Origin: Bombardia bombarda
Taxonomy: Eukaryota; Ascomycota; Sordariomycetes; Sordariales; Lasiosphaeriaceae
Direction of reading: 5' to 3'
NCBI GenBank assembly: GCA_030512295.1
Contig: JAULSR010000011.1
Span: 558,001-622,000, forward strand
Length of the DNA stretch: 64,000 nt
Shown: piece after piece, positions 1 through 10,959 of the stretch
How the letters are laid out: the number at the start of each line of letters is the position of its first letter
Position numbering within the stretch: position 1 is the first letter of the stretch
Program-made: the position numbers and the translations under genes
Notes under the pieces: generated by a model
The model's database searches: none
Seen by the model: only the letters and a program-made list of their open reading frames with translations
What the model was told of the DNA's origin: nothing

Positions 1-258
1 AGAGAGAGTAGGAGGGGAGAGAGGAGGAGGGGAGCAGAGAGGATAGCAGAGAGGAGAGGAAGGGAGTAGAGAGGAGGGGGAGGGGAGTAGAGAGGAGGGG
101 GAGGGGAGTAGAGAGGAGGGGGAGGGGAGGGAGAAGAGAGGAGGGGGAGGGGAGGGAGAAGAGCGGAGGGGGAGGGGAGGGAGAAGAGCGGAGGGGGAGG
201 GAGGAGGGAACATGAAAGGAGAAAGGAAGAGGGGAGAAGAAGGGAAGGGGGAGGGAAG
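1..258. repeat. GA-rich homopurine minisatellite
   Basis: Almost pure purine tract on the + strand, built from imperfect tandem units of roughly 22-26 nt that alternate AGAG-type segments with GGGGGAGGGG cores. Several G runs of four or five lie close together. It sits directly upstream of a decayed receptor gene. Homopurine mirror-like tracts of this kind can adopt triplex or G-quadruplex structure, but that is inference. No coding potential is seen. Confidence 0.85.
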
Positions 259-299
259 CAGTGACAGCGAATTGGGGCAACTGAGGGCAGTTATTTAGA

Positions 300-1335
300 T
301 TGGCACAGACGACCATTTCAAGGCAAATAGATACCGGAGTCCATCTGGGGAAACTGGCTCATCCGCCCCTGGACTGTGAATCGGCCCGTCCACCAGCCAT
401 CATGTGGCAGCCGATAGGTCATGCAGATAGTGCGCAGCAGGCTGGGCCATCGGCAATCATTTTCACTTTCTATATACAATTGCAATATGGCGGTTTCTTC
501 GTGCATCAATACGATGTTCGCCGCGGGACCTACAGGTGGCCATCGAGGTACATTCTGTCAGACCATCTCACATTTGTTCTTGGTGCTAACATCAAGTCAA
601 CGTACCAGAGCGCGGCGATACTACCGATGATATACGCCGTGTGTATGATCTTCGCCAAGACAGCTATCTTGCTGGAGTGGAGTACGTGAGCAGTCTTGTG
701 TGGTTTTGCTTTACTCCCTTGGCATTAAAGATTTCTGTTTGCCGCGTCCGCTAACAACACTCCCGATCGTTCAGCACACATCTTCGTTCCCGATAGACAG
801 CGCAACGCCTTCTACTGGGGAGCTCGTGGCATCATGGCCCTCAACATCGCGTTATATCTGGCTGTCATCATTACCGAGACCATGTCATGCATTCCACTCA
901 AGGTCATCTGGACACCTTGGTTGGAGGGCGATTGTAGAGTTAATAAGAAGGTTTTGGACATCATCACGGCATACTTCAACCTGGTGGTTGACCTTATTAT
1001 CCTGCTACTGCCACAGAGAGTCATATGGAAGCTCAGTATGACTGGGAGCAAAAAGATAGGTGTCTCTGTTATCTTCTCGATTGGTATCCTGTAAGTTTAC
1101 ACCCATAACGCCTTGATACTTATTTATGATGGGCAGTATGTGACACTGATGGCATAATTATCTAGAACCATCGTTTGCGCCATCGGTCGGGTGTACGCGA
1201 ACCATCAACTCCAATATGTCGGTCATGACGGCGGCGTGGTCGACACCAACTACGGCCTTGCAGCCCTGTACCTCTGGGCAGTTTCTGAGCTGACATGTGT
1301 GCTGCTTGTCTTTAGTATGGACTGCCAAAACTTAT
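300..1335 (+). pseudogene. Rhodopsin-domain (PTH11-like) integral membrane protein, decayed
   Basis: Three exon-like blocks splice into a fungal rhodopsin-domain protein: up to 681, 775-1090 and from 1166, with GT donors at 682 and 1091 and AG acceptors at 773-774 and 1164-1165. The joined middle reads ILLEW-T-HIFVP, then RNAFYWGARGIMALN, an NLVVDLIILLLPQRVIW helix and KKIGVSVIFSIGIL. These are hallmark segments of the seven-helix extracellular-sensing family found in filamentous ascomycetes. Around 1313-1325 the frame breaks: the reading ends in FSMDCQNL-stop, while another frame continues with GLPKL, the expected end of the last helix. The N-terminus has no convincing start and the C-tail is missing before the next gene begins at 1471. 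I therefore call it a truncated, frameshifted relic. The family assignment is firm; inactivity is likely. Confidence 0.65.
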
Positions 1336-1470
1336 AATTGCCAACCGTAACGCCCAACTGCTTCCATTGCTTCCCGCACGCTTTCCCTCGCCAGCCAGAT
1401 GCGTCGTGCAGCTTTCAACGTGCACACTTCCAAAGCATCACCAAAGGACGACGACTGCTAATCTTAGCAC

Positions 1471-3300
1471 ATGATGGCCACTACACTCTATGTGGCTGCG
1501 ACATACATCGCCCTCTTCTTCATCCCCTTGGTATGCATCATTCGGTCCTACAAGCAGTAGCTGCTCACTCCTGGCTGACAAGTACACTCTTGTTGTAGTG
1601 TTTTTTGGTCGCAAGCTATCGTCTCCTCTTTCACCCCTTGCACCGTTATCCCGGACCTTTCTTTGCCAAGGTCACAGAGGGCTATGGCGGCTGGTTCGCC
1701 ATCAGGAAACGCCTTCACCTTGAAACCTATCGCAACTTTCAGAAATACGGCGAGAATACCAACATCTAGGCCCAGGCGAAGCCTGTAGTAGCCACCTTCG
1801 CTGACAATCTGATGTTGGAATTCAGGCCCCGTTGTGAGACAGGCACCAAACCGCCTTGTGTTCAACACGGCGACTGCTCTGCACGGTAAGAGGCGACTAC
1901 CCTAAGGTACCTCACGTACTGGACTGACCATGCTGCCATGACCCCCGCAGATATCTACCTGAATCCACGCGTGACAAAAGGAAAGGCATATCGAGCGTCG
2001 CAAATGAGAGCAAAGTATCCCAGCATGATCAATGCAATCGACAGCAATCAGCACCGTAGGAAGAAGAAGTACATCAGCCCAGTTATGGGGGATCGCTCGA
2101 TGCGCATTTTCGAGCCGACCATGTCATCGCAGATCGACATCTTTCTGCGCCTGCTGCTCGAGTCCTCTCGGAACAGCAGCTACGTTGACATGACGCAACG
2201 GTGCCAGCGACTCGGAGTCGACATCGTCACCTTGCTCGCTTTTGGCTACCGTATCAACACACAGACCGACGAGACCTCCCGGTTCTTGCCTGCCCTCATC
2301 GATAACTTCAGCTGGCGTATCAGCACATACATGCAGTTCCCGGCCCTCAAGCCCCTTGAGCACCTCCTCATATTATCCACACTGGGACGAGCTGTCAAGT
2401 TCGCCAACATGGTCAAGTCCATGATCAAGACGCGCATGGCCCAGGACAAGGACGCTCACCATGACTTATACTCGGTCGTGGCTGGCCACCTGGGCAAGAG
2501 GCAGGTCGGCCTGTATAACGGCGAGCTCTGGCCCGAGGCTATTCTCTTTATCATGGCCGGCGGCACTACAACTGCCACCGCCATGAGCGCCCTGTTCTTC
2601 TACCTCGCCCGCAACCCAACCGCCTACGCTAGGCTCACCGCCGAGATTCGGTCGACGTTTGCCTCAGGTCGGCCCGACACCATCTGCTCTGGCTCGCAGC
2701 TCCACAGCTGCAAGTACCTGCGCGCCTGCATCGACGAGGCCATGCGCATGTCGCCGCCAGTGATCACGCCGATGTGGCGCGAGCGGGAATATCCAAAACA
2801 CGACAAAAATGGCGGTAATTAATGACAGCGAGGAGCCCTTCATAATCGACGGTCACGTCATCCCACGCGGCACCCAGGTCGCTGTAAGTCTGTACTCACT
2901 GTTCCACAACGAGGAGTACTTTCCCGATTCCTTCGCCTTCAAGCCCGAGCACTGGCTTGAGGAGGCCGGAGGAGAGGGCGACGACAGCAGCAGCACGAGC
3001 CGCGAGTCGATGCGCAAGGTATTCGCCCCGTTTATCCTCGGCGACCGCTCCTGCGCCGGGAGGCTCATGGCGTACCAAGAGGCGAGCTTGACGGTGGCGC
3101 GGACTTTGTGGTATTTTGACTTTGAGCTGGCTCCGGGAAAGGCCGGAGAGGTTGGTGGTGGGACGCCGGGACGGGCGGATGGGAGGCATCGGGCGGGCGA
3201 GTTCCAGCTCGAGGACATCATGGTTACGGGCCACACGGGGCCGAACCTGGTGTTTCGTCTGAGAGGGGAGTTCTGGAAGGAGCTCGAGCTGAAGGGCTGA
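1471..3300 (+). CDS. Cytochrome P450 monooxygenase with one frameshift
   Basis: Class II microsomal P450 of about 539 residues that would hydroxylate an unknown lipophilic substrate using a reductase partner. Exons are 1471-1530, 1599-1749, 1826-1885 and 1951-3300. The product opens with a membrane anchor, then YRLLFHPLHRYPGP (proline hinge) and HLETYRNFQKYG. The I-helix region is MAGGTTTA, the ExxR pair is EAMR, the PERF-like segment is FKPEHW and the haem loop is FILGDRSCAG, all canonical. Two oddities are seen. The second intron starts with GC rather than GT, at 1750. The frame shifts near an A5 run at 2805-2809, where removing one A joins HDK to the downstream FIIDGHVIP block. Apart from that indel the gene looks complete, so it is either freshly inactivated or carries a consensus error. 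Confidence 0.75.
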
Positions 3301-3992
3301 TGAGGCCTAGAGTTCCGTCTTTGATGAACTCATATCGTCCTTGCACCCTCATGGAGTCATGTAACTAGCCATGACGGAAAGGGATGATGGTAGCAGACAG
3401 TTGGAATATTGCAACAATGATTCTGAATTTTCATAGTGGTAATCGTAACAATAGGAAAGGAACAAAAGGATGGAGGAAAACACTCCCTTTAATTTGATTC
3501 TGTCAAAGTAGAAGTGTTCTATCTATATCCATCCACCAACGGAGATGCAGTTCCGACCCACCCACTCACACTGATATCTTAAGGTCGAGGCTCGAATTTT
3601 ATATTAGCCCTCGTATAAATTGCTCAAGCGGAACATTCTTCATGCCCTCCTCCGTCATTCAACTCGCCTGATATGTGCCACGGCCTCCATATCCCACGTC
3701 GGTAACGTTCCGTTTCCACAACTTAACCGGCAATTCATCCACCAAGCCCAGTTGCCACCTACCTGGTCAGCAGCAGTGACATGCAACCAGGTATTGCAAC
3801 AAGCTTCATGTAAGCTCTCCACGATAAGATGTCCTATTTATATTCTCATCCATGCCCAGTCGTTAGTTTCCCGCTGTCATGGCAGCAACAGTGGAGACAC
3901 AAGCTCACCTCTCTGTTCGACCTAACCTTCTCCATCTCTCCAGACTCTCCCTCTCTCTGCGCCACTGACAGCACCACCAGCAACAACAAACA
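3301..3992. other. Intergenic, AT-rich
   Basis: No supportable gene. It holds the 3' region of the P450 and the presumed promoter of the secreted-protein gene; the last 80 bases before its start are pyrimidine-rich (CTCTCC and CTCTCTC stretches), a common fungal leader composition. Confidence 0.5.
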
Positions 3993-4829
3993 ATGATCCC
4001 CAAACCCACCTCCCTCGCCCTCGGGCTCCTCCTCTCCCTCCTCGCCACCCCATCACCAGCAACCGCCATCCCCACAATCACCGCAACCTACACCACCACC
4101 GACTGGATCGACCTCCCCATGGCCCTCCCGCACCCCTACGAGAGCCCCTCCCTCAGCCTCGCCACCTCCGGCAAAACCACCGCCGCCATCCTGGCCCTCT
4201 TCTCCTCCAACCCCTGCGGCGCCCGCACCGAGTTCGCCTCCACCACCACCGTCGCCCTGCCGGTCGACTGCAAGGGCGCCTCCACCCTGCTCTCCGTCTC
4301 CGTCCGCCGCGGCGGCTGCCCCATGGGCGGCACCGGCCTGCCCGCCATCGTCGACACCGTCACCGCCACGCCCTCGACCGCCTTCGCCTTCACCTGCGCG
4401 CCCACCCCCGCCGCACCAGCAGGGACGCACTCCTCCTCCTACCTCATCTCCGACATCACGCACACCCTCCCGCTGCCCACGCTGCGCTCCAACCAGAAGC
4501 CATCCCAGACACCGACCGCGCTCTCGGCAGTCCACTACCCCGACGGCGAGTGCCGCGTGTGGCTCGGGCTGCAGCCGACGGGCGGGACCGACCGGGCTGA
4601 GCAGATCGCGCAGGGCTGTTCGGACCGGTTTCTGAGGCCGACGACGTACGCGGCCACGGCGACGTCGACGATCGGGGTCGACTGCGACGGGTGTGCGTAT
4701 ATCAGGGGCGGGAACATGCAGTACACGTGCGCGCGGAGCTACTCGAGCCTGGTGCCGCTGAGCTCGACGACGGTGGCGGTGGCGACGGCGACGACGCAGT
4801 GGGTTTATGATTGTTTGCCGAGGACGTGA
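3993..4829 (+). CDS. Secreted cysteine-containing protein, unknown function
   Basis: Single-exon protein of 278 residues. The first ~25 residues form a clear signal peptide: charged MIPKP, a leucine-rich core, then a small-residue cleavage region ending in PATAIP. The mature part is Thr/Ser/Ala/Pro-rich with ten cysteines spread along it, including a CDGC pair, which suggests five disulfides in a secreted or wall-associated protein. Codon use is very GC-biased. I do not recognise a catalytic motif and give no enzymatic role. The start is chosen as the first ATG of the open frame because it opens the signal peptide directly. Confidence 0.6.
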   Translation: MIPKPTSLALGLLLSLLATPSPATAIPTITATYTTTDWIDLPMALPHPYESPSLSLATSGKTTAAILALFSSNPCGARTEFASTTTVALPVDCKGASTLLSVSVRRGGCPMGGTGLPAIVDTVTATPSTAFAFTCAPTPAAPAGTHSSSYLISDITHTLPLPTLRSNQKPSQTPTALSAVHYPDGECRVWLGLQPTGGTDRAEQIAQGCSDRFLRPTTYAATATSTIGVDCDGCAYIRGGNMQYTCARSYSSLVPLSSTTVAVATATTQWVYDCLPRT

Positions 4830-6051
4830 AGGCCTGAAGTGAAAAATGTGGAGGTGGAAATGGGGGGAGGGAGGGAGGTAGGGATGGGATGGGGTGGGAA
4901 GCTGGGTGGGGTGAGAATTGGTCTGGTCTGGTCTGGTCTGGTACATGTGTGCCTGGAGAGAAGAGGGCTAGATATACCTAGTTATTGTGGTCAGGGTTTC
5001 CTTAACTATGCTCAAGTCTTGACTTGAAGGGGTCTACGAAGCTGCTGTTCGGGTAGGTACCTACCTAGGTCTCTAGATACCTACTAGTCAACTCTCAAAT
5101 AATCTTTATCGTCTTTGTCTCCCAATATCTTGTGCTCTTGAAAGATCGAGGCACCGAGTGGGACTGGAATGGGCCAACTCGGTGATACGACGTGCTGCTA
5201 CTATTGTCGTCGTCCTGAATCGCTACTTCTGAAGGGCAAAATAGTAGCCCATAGGCCTGGAGCATACTACAAGACTATCATCTTAATCTTCTTCAAGTTT
5301 CGAGTCATTGAGTTAGGTAACTTTGGGTGTGGCCGATATCTTGAAACCCATACGGTTGTTATGGATAATGTTCCCGGGGTTGATCTCATCCCTTCATTCA
5401 TCTCAAAGCACAGATTATTGAAGAAAAGCTCTTGGAGCCTCCCAAGTCAGCGATCCCACTCGGACAGAAGTTGGCCAAATCATAGGCATAACGAGAGTTT
5501 GCTGTTGCTTTTTCGCTATAGCTCTTCTGACTTCAGCGATATTTTGCGCCAATAAGAAGTCGTTTTGTGTGGGTTCTTTTAGAGAAAAGCAAGAAGGAGA
5601 AAACGAATGTCTATTCTAAAAAGAAAAGCGAAAAGGGAAAAGTAATAAGGAAAGAAGAATGAAAGAGAAAAACAGAGCATGGTTCGAGAGACCTAGTCAC
5701 CCATCTGGTGGAACAACCGAAAAAGGAAAAAGAGAAAAAATCCGGAAATCCTGCCCGCAGGAAACAAGCCACACCCTGCCACCGATTTCAACGCGCCCCG
5801 AAGTTACCACCCACCCGCCTCTCCTTTTTTTTTTTTACAAAAAGACAAACAGATAGATTAGTAACTGCAGACTCGCAATTTCAAGAGTGTAGACCTGTAC
5901 CCGCCTCGGCCCTTCCAGGGATCCAGGGTCATGTTTCCGGCCGCACACAGCAGCTTAGAGTACCTACCTAGCATTGACGTGTATTCTTACAATCATCCTG
6001 CCAATCCAGAATCACAAAAAGCATATGACCATGGGGCTGTAATGGGCTGCT
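4830..6051. other. Intergenic with short repeats
   Basis: No gene I can support. It contains a (GTCTG)4 tandem at 4921-4940, the palindromes GTAGGTACCTAC at 5053-5064 and ACCTAGGT at 5063-5070, purine-rich stretches around 5580-5750 and a T run near 5826-5836. Confidence 0.5.
4921..4940. repeat. (GTCTG)4 microsatellite
   Basis: Four perfect tandem copies of GTCTG just 3' of the secreted-protein gene. Simple slippage repeat. Confidence 0.8.
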
Positions 6052-6331
6052 CTACTCATCCTGGAGCAGCCCCGTCCGGACATGCATGCGCCAGTTGGCT
6101 TCCGACTCCTCTCGCCACTCGAGGACGAGGTACTTGAGGGCTTGGACTAAGCGCGGGATAAAGTCCTGCCAGCCCCTCGCCCACACGCCCTTGGAGTCGA
6201 GGTTGCCGTTGTATGGCACAAGGTCTGGGCGGTCGAGCTCGATGCTCGACAGGGAGAAGTCGGGGCCGAGCTTGAGGTCTTTCGCCACGACGCGGACGAA
6301 GAAATACTTGAAATGGGCCTTGGTAGACCCT
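6052..6331 (-). CDS. Orphan terminal exon, unknown protein (partial)
   Basis: On the minus strand an acceptor-like sequence ending in ACACAG precedes an open frame of about 90 codons that runs to a stop at 6052. It reads STKAHFKYFFVRVVAKDL, then ELDRPDLVPYNGN, WARGWQDFIPRL and ALKYLVLEWREESEANW. The composition is protein-like, with alternating hydrophobic and charged residues and a Trp-rich C-terminus. I could not find a convincing upstream exon between 6332 and 6769. It may be the last exon of a gene whose 5' part is lost, or a short gene I cannot resolve. The family is not recognised. Confidence 0.3.
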
Positions 6332-6769
6332 GTGTAAGGTAATGGTCAGTTGGGTGAGCTGATAGCGGTGTTCATATGTGGTTTTTGAGGGAGAAAAGAA
6401 ACTGTTTGAGTGATGGAAAGGATGAGGTGCCGGTCCTCTGAGATGTAATAAAGCTGATGAATAGTTTGTCAAGGTGAATGTACAACTGAACTCGTCCTTC
6501 TGTCCCAGACACACCGCTCCTTTCAGATCTATTTCCAGTTGTCACATGGTGGCTCGTGAGTGCATATCGACTTAATTTGAGATTCTGTACTCTTGTAAGT
6601 ATCCATTCAAGAATGTACGCTGCACGTCTATTTTGAGCGCAAGTACTTGGTTTACAGTTGCCCTGTTGGTGCTTGGTAAGATTGATTATCTACCTTTTGT
6701 GTAACAAAGTCATTCACAATTTCGCATCTTCAAAGCGAGACGTGCAAGACGAAAAGCGGCCGCCTCGCC
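6332..6769. other. Intergenic, no gene resolved
   Basis: Open frames here are short and do not join to the exon at 6052-6331 with canonical splice sites. It may contain a missing 5' exon of that orphan. Confidence 0.35.
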
Positions 6770-8147
6770 CTACAGTTGCCCACTATTAATATGCCTATTC
6801 CTGCCTAGTGACATCAATACCTTCTCCTTGAACTGTTTTCGTTTTGCAATGATGGAATCGCCTGTGCTTCTCTGTGACTTGCTCCCTACTACCGTCCTGT
6901 GGGACGCGTGGCTTGGACTTGCACATGGTGTAGTAACAACAGGGACCTGTGCAATGGCGCGTTTGCTTGCCAGTTCTGCAACACCATGCTTGAACTCCCT
7001 CCTGATCTTCTCATCCTTAGGATTTGCTGCTGGTTCTGGATTTGCAAAGTGTGTGGAAATTGAAGAAAATGGTGGGGTCAAGTGGTGGGTGACAGCAAGT
7101 TTATTGTGCAAGTTCCAAGCGTTATTGGGAAACTGTTGCGTATCGTGAGTGTAAAAGTGCGGGGTGGAAATATCATTAGACAAGACTTCGTCGTAAAGAG
7201 AATCGGCGAGTCTCGCCGCGTCGTGAATTCCTATCAATGTAGACTCGCACGCAGTTGTTATGCAGGAATGACTGCCGAAACTGCTCCCGGGCGACGATAG
7301 GTATTGAGCCTTATGTTCCTCAATGGAGCTGTTGGTTTGACAAGTTTCAACGCTGCTGAGTCAACTATAAGTTTGCGTATGCACTCAAATGTTTAGACAG
7401 TAAAGGTGTAAGGTACCTGGTCGGGTTCCATTCAGAACCAAGATTGAAAACAGATTCAAAGTCCTCCCGAGATTCTCGAAAATCGTGGGCAGTCGTAGGC
7501 AAGGGACTGTATTGATCTTCAAGAGAGGGATGGACCTGCGAGTCGGCTGCCTCGGGACTCTTCACGCCACCTGAGAGGCAAGTGTCGCCAATGCCAAGAT
7601 GTACCACTATCTTTCGAACCTCAGTATAAATTGCCGCTGTGTCGTTTTTGATGTCCCTCGTCCCAGTACTGCCGAGACATGGTTAGTTCATGGCCTTCCT
7701 GCTGTTCACTGTCAAAATCTGAAGTGCCGATTTAACTCACCGCATTTGTATATCGAGAGTAAACCTTAGGCGCCGGATGTTTTTATCCAAAGCAACCTCC
7801 AAGTCCCGCACTGATGCCTTACCTACCAAGGCCCATTTCGTTCTGCCTCCCGGCCCCTCATGTTCTTTGATCACTTTTCTCAGTTCGTCGACAATGTCAA
7901 GACATTGATTGACCTGATCCATGATCTTATCACCCCCGTCTTTCAGTCTCTCGCTGTCATGGCGGTTGCTGTCTTCGTGGTCTAGGAGCTTGAAAATCTG
8001 CTGAAGTTCGTCGAGCTGTCTGCTGATTTCGAGCAACTCTGGTCTGGCGTCTCGAAATGTCTTGATGAAATCAGAGATTACTAAAGTGGTCTCAACCACC
8101 GTGCTGATGAGGGTCAAGCAACCCACAGAAAGGGAAAATGGATCCAT
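6770..8147 (-). CDS. STAND-associated N-terminal-domain protein (PigL_N-like), stand-alone
   Basis: Three exons on the minus strand (8147-7741, 7668-7417, 7355-6770) join in perfect phase to give 414 residues. The N-terminal ~135 residues start MDPFSLSVGCLTLI and continue through a helical bundle (SDFIKTF, ELLEISRQLDELQQIFKLL, CLDIVDELRKVI). This is the pattern of the fungal N-terminal domain found on ankyrin, NACHT and related STAND proteins. After it comes a polar, Ser/Pro/His-rich, low-order tail ending KRKQFKEKVLMSLGRNRHINSGQL, with no NACHT P-loop or repeats. It therefore looks like a stand-alone signalling domain or a truncated STAND protein. The start is the ATG that opens the domain; an 18-base poly-T on the gene strand lies about 25 nt upstream. 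Confidence 0.6.
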
Positions 8148-9110
8148 TGGAGATTGATGGAATGAAGGAGTCAAAAAAAAAAAAAAAAAACAGCTGTATT
8201 TGCTATCTTTGATGGAGCTTGTTGAACGTTCACTGTCTGAGATTATCTGTTGCCATCTGATCCTCTTGTATTCCCCATCCCAACCCACAAGTATCTACCT
8301 TGAAGTGTGCCTTGCGCGGGTAGTGAACCTGGTCAACGTGGGGTGAGAAAGGGCGTGAACCTGTTTGGTGGAAATCAGAGAAATAGAAGGTTCGAGCCCG
8401 GTCTATCCCTGTAGCCAAATACCAATGAGACAATCTTGTTTGACCGATAATTGCGTGCAGGTTCCGAATGCCCGTATCCGCCAGCCCCAGCTCCTCATTT
8501 GTATGCATACCTGCGCCGCTACCGTTATGGACGTCGAATGGAAGCTGCAGAGACCTATGAGTGGTCGCTTTATGAGAGGGATAGGCTATCTCTTGCTCCC
8601 GCTGCTGGGTACACATCAAAACCTTGCGGGATATCTGCCGCAGTGCTGCATAGAGCGCAATCATACCTCATGTATATTTCTCTCCACGCTACAAACCGAT
8701 GCAGGTTGCGGGTAACGGATTAATACCTAGGTACATGTACCTTAATCTTAGTTAACCAGCTGCAAGCCCTCGTAGCCAACAGTCCAGAACTGTGGTCCAG
8801 TTCTAATAGGGCGAGAAAAGTAACAAATGCTACTTCCTTTTCTATTGATGCGTTCTGTATGACCAGATAACAAATCAATAGCAACATTAAAAGACTGGCT
8901 GGTGTAAGAATGATGCAGTCGAGTACTAATTAATAGTACTTGTCCCCCGCTTCAAAAAGTGGGATGGAACTCTGACTTCGAATTATGTCAGTATTGGGGT
9001 ATTAATTTACCCCAGACATGTATGATGAGATCGTTACCTACAAGTAACAACCTCTGGTCATGTTGTTGGAATTTGACAGTTGAATATTCGCTTGACCACC
9101 TTTCTCCCCA
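8148..9110. other. Intergenic, with A18 homopolymer
   Basis: Contains the promoter side of the STAND-type gene. An A18 run at 8173-8190 is T18 on that gene's strand. The palindrome TACCTAGGTA lies at 8724-8733 with an adjacent GTACATGTAC. Open frames at 8230-8723 on both strands overlap each other and show no recognisable domain. Confidence 0.45.
8173..8190. repeat. A18 homopolymer
   Basis: Eighteen consecutive A on the + strand, in the putative 5' leader of the minus-strand gene starting at 8147. Confidence 0.9.
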
Positions 9111-10710
9111 ATGTTATCGCGAACGTTGCAGGCCTCCCGTACAATCTCGTCTCTCAATCGTAGACTTCCCGTCCTACTTCTCTCCAAAAGATCATCCACC
9201 ATGGCCGCGGTCGACATCATACCTCATTTCCCCCTTAAGCGCCCGGCGGGCATAGAGCCGCCGCGAGAGTTCGCCAGCCTTCGATTGACGGACCCGGTTG
9301 CCAAAGTCAAGCTATTCGACGACACCCCTGCCTGGCTTGCGACAAAGCACCACGATGTCTGCTAGGTGGCCACGGATCTCAGACTCTCTAAGGAACGCAC
9401 CAGGCATGGCTTTCCTGAGCTGAGTGCAGGAGGGAAACAAGCGGCCAGACATGGATCCGCCATATCATGTAAAACAGAGAGGTCTGCGATTCCTATATGC
9501 AATCATAATGCCATTCCTTGCTGATGTGCTTACCATAAAGGGGCATGGTAGAACCTCTGTTCGCTCCTGAGCACATCAAGACCTTACAACCGTGCGTACA
9601 TCCAAAAACCGGTTGATGACCTTTCGGACAAGATGAAGGCCAAGGGATGTGCAGACGGTCCCATCGATCTCATTGAGCAGTTTGCTCTTCCTGTTCCGTC
9701 ATTGTGAGAACATTCATTCATTTTTACTAGCAACACTGTTGATCTTGGGAAAGCTTGTCTGTGCTGCTAACTACCCTAACAGATCATCTATACCATTCTC
9801 GGCGTACCATTCGAAGATCTAGAGTTTCTCGCCAAGCAGAATTCAATCCGAACGAACGGGAGCTCTACCGCGCGGGAAGCATCGTCTGCCAACGAGTACG
9901 TCAGTCTTTCTTCATTCAATCTGTTCCACACCCTAACCCTGTTATGGAATAAAGGGGCAGTGAATCAGCCATAACTGATGACCGTACAGAGAGAGAGCTC
10001 CTCCGCTACCTGACAAACCTGGTCGAAGCTCGCTCCAAGGAGCCAAAGGACGACCTCGTCAATAAGCTCGTAACAGAGCAGGTGAAGCCGGGAAAGCTGG
10101 ACAAAGCCGACGCGGTGCAAATTGCCTTCTTGCTGCTCGTTGCGGGCAACGCGACTATGATGAACATGATTGCTTTGGTAAGCTTACTCTCATCGAAATA
10201 GGTTAGACAGAGGAGAGGGAAGTGGGTAGATCTACCGGAGATAAACGTGTAAAACAAAACACTGACGATGATCAGCAGGGTGTGGTGACACTCTTCCAAT
10301 ACACCACCCAACTGGCCGAGCTGAAAGTCAATCCAGACGCTACCGTGTCGGGATTCGTTAACGAGCTGTGTCGCTACCACACAACGTCCGCTATGGCGAT
10401 GCGACGGGTGGCAAAGGAGGATGTTGAGATTTGAGGCAACATTGAAGGTAAGCGCACTATGGAGGATGTCGTTAACAAGAACGTGATCATGTCTTGCAGC
10501 ACATAAAAGCAGGCCAAGGCATAATCGCATCAAATCAGTCAGCCAACCGTGACTAAGAGGTATTCCCTAATGCCGACGAGTTCTACATGCATCGGAAATC
10601 GAGTGTCGAGGGTGAAGAGCCGCTGGGGTTTGGGCACGAGGAGCATCGGTGCATCGCCGAGCATCCTGCCAAGGCTGAGTTGAGGACTATTTGCTCTGGT
10701 TGCTTAGTCG
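9111..10710 (+). pseudogene. CYP55-type P450 (nitric-oxide reductase, P450nor) pseudogene
   Basis: P450nor reduces NO to N2O directly with NAD(P)H in fungal denitrification. This copy follows the family almost end to end. It has a mitochondrial-like leader with SSTMAAVD, then KLFDDTPAWLATKHHDVC, LSKERTRHGFPELSA, DMDPP, IIYTILGVPFEDLEF, NSIRTNGSSTAREASSAN, VQIAFLLLVAGNATMMNMIA, ELCRYHTTSAMAM, IIASNQSANRD and a GFGHEEHRCIAEH haem loop with the axial Cys. Lesions are many: TAG at 9363-9365 after DVC, loss of several codons before DMDPP, a frameshift near 9590, a weak donor near 9704, TGA after EDVEI near 10432, TAA-type breaks after SANRD, and no C-terminal ~80 residues. Introns remain recognisable at 9469-9540, 9704-9782 and 10178-10278. 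It is clearly dead, and the preserved motifs suggest decay that is not ancient. Confidence 0.85.
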
Positions 10711-10959
10711 TGGCGTTTGTTATGGTTGTCAACAAAAAGGGGCTGCATGACACACGTGAGTGCTGACGAGAAACTTTAGCAACGCTGTTCAATAAATGTT
10801 TGTTGGGGGTGTAACTGGTCAAATATTCGTCATGCCTCCCTGCCAGTAGTAAATGATTTTGAACGCAATGATTCCAGCTTGTTTCATTTCCATACGCCTT
10901 AAAAGTTCGTTCTGGGCGTATAATAACCACCATTATTAAACAAAAAACCTAGAGACACA

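Noticed and set aside
2815..2832. Short GT-AG 'intron' that would bypass the P450 frameshift
   Set aside because: At about 14 nt it is far below the minimal intron size; a one-base slip in the A5 run explains the shift better.
4053..4946. 297-codon minus-strand open frame over the secreted protein
   Set aside because: Gly/Arg/His repetitive composition typical of an antisense shadow; the plus strand has a signal peptide and ordered cysteines.
8380..8420. GGTTCGAGCCC motif resembling a tRNA T-loop
   Set aside because: Flanking bases do not form a T stem, acceptor stem or anticodon arm on either strand.
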